From NCBI GenBank assembly GCA_028583685.1, contig JAMXIF010000043.1, positions 7,170,538-7,234,537 on the forward strand: a DNA stretch of 64,000 nt, read 5' to 3'. The notes under the pieces are model-generated. The model saw only the letters and a program-made list of their open reading frames with translations. It did not search any database and was not told where the DNA came from. Origin of the DNA: Petaurus breviceps papuanus. Lineage: Eukaryota > Chordata > Mammalia > Diprotodontia > Petauridae. Position 1 is the first letter of the stretch; every line of letters starts with the position of its first letter. Shown piece by piece: positions 56,480 through 64,000 of the stretch. The position numbers and the translations under genes are program-made.

Positions 56480-56910
56480 GGAAAAGGAGTTTCCCCACTG
56501 GTGGTGAAGTTCTCCAGATACTCCAGCTCACAGATGACATTGTGTGATTTTTGTTAAGCTTCAGAGCAGCTCAGAGTGGCCTCACTGAAATCACTGGTCA
56601 CTCAGAAAGATTGCCTTAGTCATCCATATCAGAAAAACAAAATGGATGAAAAACTCATATTGTCCATATTTCAACATATAGTTGAAGAATTAACCTATCA
56701 CTGTATATATTTTGGAAAGATTTAGTAGGAAAATGAACAGGGCCCCCAAAATGAATAGGAGTAGCTATGTAGTGTGGATTGTAATGGAATAATATTAAGA
56801 CTGTGGAAGGATGACTGGGCATCCAGAAGTTTTTAATGAAAAATATGCCAAAATTGAGAAAGTATGACCCCAAAGCTAGTGCAAAAGAACACAATGCCTA
56901 TCAAGTAGAT
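56480..56910 (+). mobile_element. RTE-type LINE fragment (reverse transcriptase)
   Basis: A plus-strand translation gives 'GEVLQILQLTDDIV', matching the catalytic (A)DDIV box of RTE-clade reverse transcriptases. It is followed by 'KQNG' and 'IYFGKI'-like text as in the downstream palm/thumb. It is degraded, with stops in the same frame. Confidence 0.5.
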
Positions 56911-57189
56911 GTTTCCTTGGAAATTTTATGCTTTACAAGTAATTTGATCCTAGGATCATTATAACAAGAACTAGATCTGGTCAGGTACTGAGACAAAGAA
57001 CATTAGCAGGAAAAAAGAGAAGACAGCTGCATAAGTGATAAGGGTAGGAAGAAGTTAAGATCTTCCTAATAGGGAATTTCCATGTCTTTAAGTGGGTACA
57101 CATATTAATGTAATTGCTTAGCTTAGGGTGGGGTTAGTTTATGGAATAGGAATGAGGTGCTAGTCACAGGTAGAGGAAAGGAGGATTTG

Positions 57190-57265
57190 TCTTTATATCC
57201 TCAACTTCTGGCATAGTGACTTGCTCATAGTAGGCACTTGCTAAATATTTCATAGAATAAATTCA
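57190..57265 (+). mobile_element. L2 tail fragment
   Basis: 'cttctggcatagtgacttgc', then 'tcatagtaggcacttgctaa' match the L2 terminus. Confidence 0.55.
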
Positions 57266-59756
57266 ACCTTTTCAGTTCAGATGCCTAGACACCAAGTATA
57301 CCGAAATACATGACACTCTGCTCAGACCAACAAAGCTGAGTTGGACTCAGCATATGCCAGCTTTACTGCCTTGGGAGTTGAATGAAGTGTGAAATAAAAG
57401 TAAAACCATGTATTTACATTGCAAAATGTCCAATATACCTATGATCTTGACTAAGGAATGGATAACAGTTAATAGATAAGATTTATGGAGTTGCCCAGTG
57501 CTTTCAAAAGTCACAAGCTACTAGCTGCCACAAAAGATTATCTTTTTCACATCATTCTTTTCCAGGTGATTCAGTATCTTCTAGGAATGGTGGAGCTCCA
57601 TTTTTGCCAAAGAATTAGAATGGTAGGTTACATAGGTCAATGGAAAGAGCAGAGGGCAACAAGAAGCCTGCAACATAAAGCCAAATGAAGGTTTTTATAT
57701 AAGGAGTGATATAAAGACCTCATCAAGGACATGTATAATCAAGAAAAGGAGCTTGTATACTTAGAGTGAGGAATAACAGATGGAGAGCCTGAGTGTTCTG
57801 CTTGTACCTGGCAAATATGAAAATAACCATGGGAAAACATGTAGTACATTGGCTACATTTTCAATGGACATTTTATAGAGGGTCTCTTTCACAGGAGGAA
57901 AAGGTGAATATGGTTTATAACCCTGACTAGTGGAGAAATTGCCCCACCCCCATGTGATTTGGAGATTTCCATTGTTTTAAAATATCATAAGTTTCACATT
58001 TAAGTGTGTGTTATTCCTTTAAGAGTAGTGATTTTGGATGACAATCAAGGCAGAATCATAGATCTTAGATGAAAAGGATGGTGAAATTGTAGATTTTTAA
58101 AATTCTACAAGGCAAGTCAGTCCAGAAGGGATGGGAAACTCCTAAATTCTAATCCTCAAGAATGGCAGCATTTTACGTGAGAAAGAAATTTGAAGAGACT
58201 GATGTGGATGCACAAGAATCTCATCCACCAACTTAGATTTTAAAAACATGTGTAGAAGATGAAAAACAAGGAAAGGTAAGAGAAGATGAGTATAAGAGTG
58301 CTTTATAGTACTACAAAAATAGCCTAAGGTGAAAGAAAGACAGTGTTTTGCTATGGCTGGCTCAAACTCTCAATTGTGAAATTTTCAATATGAGCATTTG
58401 TATCTCAGAAATGCTACAAATTAGGGCTTGATTTATTGTTTTGTTGATTGTCTAGACTTATGGAAGTGATGGAGAAAACCTTAATAATACAGATTAAATT
58501 TGAGTGTATTGTGTATACATTTTTTTGAGAGCCAGTTAAACATTTACCAGAACATCGCTGAAGAAAGGACTGTGTTTTAGCTAATATGGGGGAAAGGTGG
58601 AAAATAAAGAAGGCATATAATGATTTCTTGGAGAGGATGGATTGATAACTAACAACAAAGAAAAATTCTTCAATTTTATTTTGCATCTTTTTTTTTAATG
58701 CCAAAGAGAATAGCCCTTTCACTAGAAGTAACAGAACAAAAATGAGTAATAGGGAGTTGATGTCCAAGTTAAATAAAAAAAAAGTAGAAAGAAGCATCTG
58801 CCTGTCCTTAAGGAATTCAGGTTCTCTGGCCTAGATAAAACATATCCTCAAGTATTGAAAACAAAACAAAACAAACAATAACAACTGGTGGATGCAATTG
58901 CCAAACCACCATCAAATCAAAGAAAATGAAGGTAGTATCACAGGACTGGAAATGGGATTGATTTTTTCTAAAAGGAAGAGAAAAGAATCTGAAGAGTATA
59001 GACCAGGGAGCTTGACTTTGATTCTTGGGACAATTCAAGCATAGATCACTAAAGAGATGGCTAGTGAACATCTAACCAAAAACTAAATTTTTTTAAAAAG
59101 TGCTAACTGCAAAGAGTCAGCATGATTTGATTAAAGAGTCTCACATCAGATTAATCTCATTTCAATTTCTAGCTGGCTTAATAAACAGATAGATATGGGA
59201 ACGCTCTTGATAGATATTACCTGGATGTTTAGCAAAGCATTTGATAAAGCATCTCATATTGTACTTATGGTTATCTCTCCTCTGACACTGCCACCATCCT
59301 GATGTAAGCCTTCATCACCTCATACCTTGTCCACTGAAATAGTATTCTGGTTCATTTCCCTGGTTCATATTTTTATCCATTTCAATCCATCTTCTATTCA
59401 GCTGTCTTCCTAAAGTATAGGCCTGTTCATGTTGCTTCCCTCATTCAATAAATTCCATGGCTCCCTATCACCTCCAGGATCAAATATTAAGTCCTCTTAA
59501 TATACAAGGACCTTCATAGCCTTACCCTCTCTTACCCTTCCAGTCTTCTTACATATCGCTCCCCATCATATATACCCTGAAATCCAGTGACATTGCCATC
59601 CTTCCTTTTCCTCATTCTTGATCCTACATCTCCTGACTGTGCATTTTCACTGGCTGTCCCCCATGTCTGGAATATTCTACCTGCTCACTTCTACTTCCTA
59701 GCTTTCCTGGTTTCCTTCAGGTCCTCACTAAAATCTCATTTTCTGCAGTAAGTGTT

Positions 59757-59935
59757 TTTTTTTTTTTTTTTTGCCTTTTGGAGGGCAATTGGGGTTAAGT
59801 AACTTGCCCAAGGTTACATAGCTAGTTTTTTGTGTGTGGGTGTGTGTGGGTGTTAAGTGTCTGAGGCCAGAACCGAACTTGGGTCCTCCCTACTCTGGGG
59901 CCAGCGCCTTTACTCACTGTGCCACCTAGCCGCCC
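59757..59935 (-). mobile_element. WSINE1-like SINE
   Basis: Poly-T start, 'aagtaacttgcccaaggtta', 'gccacctagccgccccaa' end. It is flanked by TAAGTGTTTT copies (59749 and 59940). A short GT-rich expansion lies inside near 59830-59850. Confidence 0.9.
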
Positions 59936-60044
59936 CAATAAGTGTTTTCTTATCCCCCTTTAATGCTAGTGCCTTTCATTAATTGATTATTATCTCCAGT
60001 TTAGCCTGTATATATCCTGTTTGTAGTCTCCCCTATTAGACTTT

Positions 60045-60061
60045 GTGTGTGTGTGTGTGTT
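60045..60061. repeat. (GT)n microsatellite
   Basis: Eight GT units at the left edge of the family X copy. Confidence 0.85.
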
Positions 60062-60062
60062 T

Positions 60063-60243
60063 TTCTTCATTCTTGAAGAGGACCATGACATCAGTAAAAT
60101 GATGCCATGACTTTCACTTGAACTGGATTTAAATGAGGGAGAGCTGTACAAAGTCACCAGTCTCACTTTCTCCTCCAGAGCCATCTGGGTCCAGTGGTCA
60201 GATATAGATCAGGACACCTGAAGATGGCCTGGGATGCAGATCC
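60063..60243 (+). mobile_element. Interspersed repeat 'family X', copy 4
   Basis: 'ttcttcattcttgaagagga', 'gtacaaagtcaccagtctca', 'cctgaagatggcctgggatg'. It lies in the tail of the L2, where L2 text resumes at 60244. Confidence 0.6.
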
Positions 60244-60668
60244 TTGAAAATAGTGGCTACTATTTGTCTTTCTTTGTACCCCTAACATTTAGCATAGTAC
60301 CTGGCACATAGCAGGCCCTTAATCAATGCTTTTTGACTGATTGAAAGAGATGGAGTTGTGGACTAGTTGGTAATGCAATTAGATGGGTTCAGAACTAGTT
60401 AGATGGCAGAACTCAAAGGGTAGTTTTTAATGTAACACTGTCAGTTTGGCAGGGAGTCTACAATGGAGTGTGACAAGGATATATACATGGCCTCATGTTG
60501 TTGAACATTTTTATTAATTATTTAAATAAATGTATAGACAGTATGCTCACAAATTTGAATATGACCCAAAGTTATAAGGGATAGTTAACACACTGCATGA
60601 CAGAGTTGGGAATCCAAAAAAATCTTTCTGGCAAGAGCATTAGAGTGAATTTAATTGTACACATTTCT

Positions 60669-61139
60669 TTGTGTGTGTGTGTGTGTGTGTGGTATTATAT
60701 TTTTATTTGTTTTGTTAAGTATTTCCCAATTACATTTTTTCATTTTTAAAATATATTTAATATTTTATTTTCCCCAGCTATACATAAAACAAATTTTAAT
60801 ATTCATTTTTTCTTTTTTTAAAAAATTAATTTATTTGTTTACTTTTAGTTTACAAGATTCAATTCCACTATTCCTTGAGTTTCACATTTTGTCCCCCTCC
60901 TTCCCCTCTCCCCCCCACGGTGGCATACAGTCAAGTATAGGATCTGTAAATACTTTCAGATTATACATTAGTCAGGTTATAAAGACGGATTGTATCAGAT
61001 GGAATGAAAAATGGTAAAGAGGACACAAAACCAAACAAGAAAAGGAAAAAGATCAGGTATTTTGCTTCCATCTGGATATAAACTCAGTTCTTTCTAGTTC
61101 TTTCTCTGGATGCACACATTTTTTTCCATCATGAGTCTG
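60669..61139 (-). mobile_element. L1-type 3' end inserted in CR1/L3
   Basis: On the minus strand it starts 'gactcatgatggaaaaaaat' and includes 'catccagagaaagaac', a G-rich 3' UTR stretch and an A-rich tail. It is flanked by ACACATTTCT (60659-60668 and 61140-61149). The GT array at 60671-60690 lies at its tail. The 120-codon plus frame across it is not a gene. Confidence 0.8.
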
Positions 61140-61774
61140 ACACATTTCTACAGGGATAAATGTAAAGCCTTAAAATTTGGTTTGCAAAAAAACCACTTCA
61201 CAAAAAAACAAACTTCACAAATCTGTGATGGAAGCAGCAGGGTTAGGAAGCAATTTGTCTCAAAAAGATCTGGTGGAGGATTTGGTTTTGTTTTAAAACT
61301 ACAAATCGAATATATGTTGACAATATGATGTGGCAGAGCAAAAAAGTCTCATATGTTCTTGGGTTGCATTAAGATAGGCTTCTAACAATAGAGGGGAGAG
61401 CATTCTTCTATACTGTGCTCTGATCAGAACATACTGGAAATTTTTTGTTCAATTATGGGTGACAGAGTTTAAAGAGGATTTTAAAAAGCAGTAGAGTGTG
61501 CAGAGGAGTGCAACCAAGATGGTGAAGGGCCTTCTGTTAGCATCATATGATAGACTGAAGGAACTAGAGATGTCCAGAAGAAACTAGACAGAGATAGGGG
61601 TGGGATACAAGTGTAATGGACCATATATGTAAGGAAGCGGTAACTTCTCCCTTATAGGAGGTATTCAAAGAGAGCTTAGATAGCCACTCATACACAGTGT
61701 GACAGAGATTCCTTTCAGATAAAGTTTGAAGTAGGTAACTTTTGAAGGCCCTTCAAGTTTTGTAGTAATGTGAA

Positions 61775-62670
61775 AAAAACACATGGCACTTTAATGGAGA
61801 TAGGATGGACCATAAAGGATAAAAACGACAAAGTTTCTGCTTCCTGGGCACTTGAATACATCACCAAAATAATAGTAGTAATTCCTAAGCACTGGTTCAA
61901 CTGAAAGTGGGGGATGGTGACTGGCCATTCTATGGATTTTACTCTTGCCATGTTAAATACAGTTATCTAAGTTTACAGTATTCTTCAGGGCACTGAAATT
62001 GATATTCAGGTCATATAGATTCAATGATCTTGCCCCATTGAGAAATGGATTAAGGTCTCCCTGTGAGTAGGTTTCTAATAATCATTTTCTATTATCATAT
62101 TCTATTATTTATTCTAAATCTTTTCTATTAGAAAGAAATATGACTGGGTGGTGAGGTCATTTTCATTGGGTCAATCCCAAGTTCAAAAAATTTTTCTTTT
62201 ACAGATTTTTTAGTCTGATGTTATTACACCTAAAGGATTTTATTATCAGGCATTTTGAGCTTTACTGCCGGGAGTAGATACACATACAGTCTAACCACTT
62301 TGGAAAGAGAGGAGAAAAGAAGTTGACCCTATTGCAAGGGGCAATGCCTGCCCATCTACCCCTTCTGATGATTAGCCTTGACCCCAAATTGGGTATCTGA
62401 CCTAGTAATAGCCTACTTGCCCATAGTACAGAAACATTCTTTCCCCCAACCAACTGATTAATTCCAAAAGGATTAAGGAGGACTAGATCCAACCTAATTT
62501 CATAAACTCATCTGGATTGCTTCTAAGGTTCTCATCAGGGTTGGAAGATGAGAGAATAAAGGATTGGGTTCAGGAGGGGTTGGTTCCAAAACTGTTTAAT
62601 CTCTGTGGACACAAACTGCTTAATCATTTTGGGCAGTCTTATTATGTTGGTCTTCCTTGAACAAATTTGC
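61775..62670. other. Unassigned DNA
   Basis: No gene or repeat recognised. Two minus frames (61715-61951 and 62262-62492) have no recognisable domain. Confidence 0.4.
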
Positions 62671-62674
62671 CTTT

Positions 62675-63060
62675 GGTTAAATTCAATTAACTAAACACTT
62701 ATCAAGCTCCTATGAAGTACAACGCACCATACTTGTCATAAGGAATATAAAAGCACAAAACAAAATACTCATCATCCTCAAGGAACTTAAATTCTACTGT
62801 GTGTGTGTGTGTGTGTGTATGCACATGTAATAAAATAGGCCTACAAAATACAATTCAAGGGAAACTGGGGAGGGAGAGAAGATGAACCACTAGGAGGTAG
62901 GCAAAGGGCAGTGAAGAAGGAAATGACCCTTGAGTTGAACTTTGAAGGAACATAAGATAAGACAAGAATTCTGAGGGTCTGATTTGTTGGAGACAGAACA
63001 TTAGAGGCAGTGCATGAAGGTAAAACTTGGAGGTGGGCTATTGAATTCAGAATACAATAG
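62675..63060 (+). mobile_element. L2 3' end
   Basis: 'aacacttatcaagctcctat', 'catcctcaaggaacttaaat', then 'tgacccttgagttgaacttt', 'ggcagtgcatgaaggtaaaa'. The GT array at 62799-62818 sits in it. Confidence 0.7.
62799..62818. repeat. (GT)n microsatellite
   Basis: Ten GT units inside the L2 tail. Confidence 0.9.
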
Positions 63061-63064
63061 TACC

Positions 63065-63740
63065 TTGACTTAAATCAGTCCATTGCAATGGTCTCATTCA
63101 TAACTGAGGGCTGACTCATATACGGAAAACATTGGAATAGTCAGTATCTTAGTCCTGTCTTTGCCTTGAGTTTCAAATCTGTCTATTTGCAATCTTGGCT
63201 TGTACTTACTTGAAAATAATTTCTTTGCATTCCTTGACAAAATTTTCAAACTCATCCAACAAAGGGATCTCTTCCATTACCAATGGCATCATGTGCTATA
63301 TAAACTCTGACAGAGCAACTTGTTTATGTAGTCTTTGGAGACTTCATGGGGGGTGATTTTGGCGCCTCAGATTGGCCATAACATCTTCCTGGTGCCTAGA
63401 GCCAGCAGGCCTGAGCCTAGGAAGCACATTCTAACAGCAGCTGCGTTCAGTCTCTTCATTCTTGGGTGACAGCCAATTGATACTGAAATTTCCTTAGGAC
63501 TTGCTGCAGCTGGAACTAGAGTTATGTGTGTCACATCTAAAGAATGTTTTTAGGAAGATCCTATGATCTCTATCACCAGGTGACAAAGTGGGTTATGTTG
63601 GTCCATTATTGGGGCCTTAAAGATGTTAGGGATCAGGGAGTAGGTGAGGGGCTGTAGTCAGATTAACATAGAGAAATTCAAAGAATAAGGCAGGATGGTA
63701 CTTTTCTGAAAATAGAATCATTTTAAGGAGGTAGATCTAG
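63065..63740. other. Unassigned, repeat-poor DNA
   Basis: No repeat signature is obvious. It contains an E-box pair and a CpG ('ttttggcgcctcagattggc' near 63357). No frame longer than 60 codons is seen. Confidence 0.35.
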
Positions 63741-63744
63741 GACA

Positions 63745-63945
63745 GGGGATTTTTTTTTTTTGGTATCATAGGTCCCTTTGGCATCTAGTAGTTCTTTTGG
63801 CAGTCTAAGGAGCCCTTCTAGTGAAGTTTATAGACCCTTTCTAGTGAAGCCTATAAGCTCTATCTCAGAATAATGTTTTTCAATGCATAAGATTAAATGC
63901 ATATGTTTACAAAGGAAAACAAAGTGAAAATTGCTGTCTATCTAG
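63745..63945 (+). mobile_element. hAT-like MITE 2, fragment
   Basis: 'ggtatcataggtccctttgg', 'ctcagaataatgtttttcaa', 'aatgcatatgtttacaaagg' match the element at 44309-44816. Confidence 0.55.
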
Positions 63946-63947
63946 GC

Positions 63948-63950
<3 letters not shown>

Positions 63951-64000
<50 letters not shown>
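63951..64000. repeat. (GATA)n microsatellite at window edge
   Basis: About 12 perfect GATA units, cut by the end of the window. Confidence 0.97.

Larger units (their letters stand above)
59265..60348 (+). mobile_element. L2 LINE 3' end inserted in CR1/L3
   Basis: 'ggctccctatcacctccagg', 'cacctcataccttgtccact', 'ggtttccttcaggtcctcac', then the tail 'catagtacctggcacatagc' and 'ttttgactgattgaaagag'. The CR1/L3 text continues on both sides. It is split by a SINE and a family X copy. Confidence 0.75.
57950..61770 (+). mobile_element. CR1/L3-type LINE with four insertions
   Basis: ORF2 landmarks appear in order: 'gagtatagaccagggagctt' (58995), 'aaagagtcagcatgatttga' (59110), 'tgtttagcaaagcatttgat' (59227), then after the L2 insertion 'gggttcagaactagttagat' (60387) and 'ttgttgaacatttttattaa' (60500). 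After the L1 tail come 'cataatgtgatgtggcagag'-like text (61325), 'tcatatgttcttgggttgca' and 'ggagtgcaaccaagatggtg' (61505). This is the reverse transcriptase to C-terminal order of CR1/L3. It is ancient, with many stops. The left end is uncertain. Confidence 0.75.

Noticed and set aside
58414-58797. 127-codon minus-strand frame, the longest in the window
   Set aside because: It lies in A-rich, decayed CR1/L3 territory, has low complexity (Leu/Phe/Ser rich), no domain and no splice or promoter context.
60655-61017. 120-codon plus-strand frame with a hydrophobic start
   Set aside because: The hydrophobic look comes from a GT array and the T-rich antisense tail of an L1 insertion.
63951-64000. 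CRISPR-like or tandem gene array
   Set aside because: It is a plain GATA microsatellite. No spaced direct repeats of CRISPR type were seen anywhere.

Overview
The window reads as an intergenic stretch, or one large intron, of a marsupial genome, most likely an Australian one. Two signals support this. (1) It is full of tRNA-derived SINEs whose heads resemble GGCAGCTAGGTGGCACAGTG. These occur on both strands, some with perfect target-site duplications, and look like the marsupial WSINE1/SINE1 group. (2) It carries marsupial-type L1 tails, MIR/MAR CORE-SINEs, many L2 3' ends, CR1/L3 and RTE LINE remains, and several LTR elements. I found no host protein-coding exon, rRNA, functional tRNA or CRISPR array that I can defend. 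The open frames are short, mostly under 110 codons, and fall in repeats or unassigned DNA.

Layout. 0-5.4 kb: old MIR and L2 pieces, a CT/CA microsatellite, a repeat-poor segment at 2.0-2.6 kb, and the first copy of an unnamed interspersed repeat ('family X'). 5.4-9 kb: a CR1/L3-type LINE broken up by a minus-strand L1 tail, which itself holds a SINE. 9-17 kb: sparse repeats, a small tandem duplication, and an AT-rich repeat-poor block at 13.1-13.5 kb. 17-20 kb: a MIR split by a 100-N gap, then an L2 interrupted by an LTR and a long SINE. 24.8-30.0 kb: two oppositely oriented L1-type 3' segments forming a 0.6-kb inverted repeat around a 4-kb spacer that contains another LTR. 32.8-35.9 kb: an L1 keeping ORF1, the start of ORF2 and the end of ORF2, but with no reverse transcriptase domain. 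36.6-38.9 kb: the longest repeat-free block, relatively rich in CpG and the best candidate for conserved regulatory DNA. 39-48 kb: MIR/L2, hAT-like MITEs, two LTRs and the first dimeric SINE. 48.3-50.3 kb: an LTR interrupted by a second ERV whose own LTR holds a SINE. 51-57 kb: family X, a second dimeric SINE beside a third SINE, a longer LTR and an RTE fragment. 57.9-61.8 kb: a CR1/L3 LINE with four later insertions. 62-64 kb: L2, a MITE fragment and a GATA array at the window edge.

The most interesting observations are as follows. A two-monomer (A+B) SINE occurs twice with the same internal junction, and each copy is flanked as a unit by a target duplication. An ERV insertion has the LTR start at its left end, an inverted LTR start at its right end, and 4-bp target repeats. 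The inverted L1 pair has arms that change abruptly from about 97% to about 86% identity. A repeat-free block lies at 37-38.5 kb. All family names come from reading the sequence and memory of consensus sequences, not from a database search.
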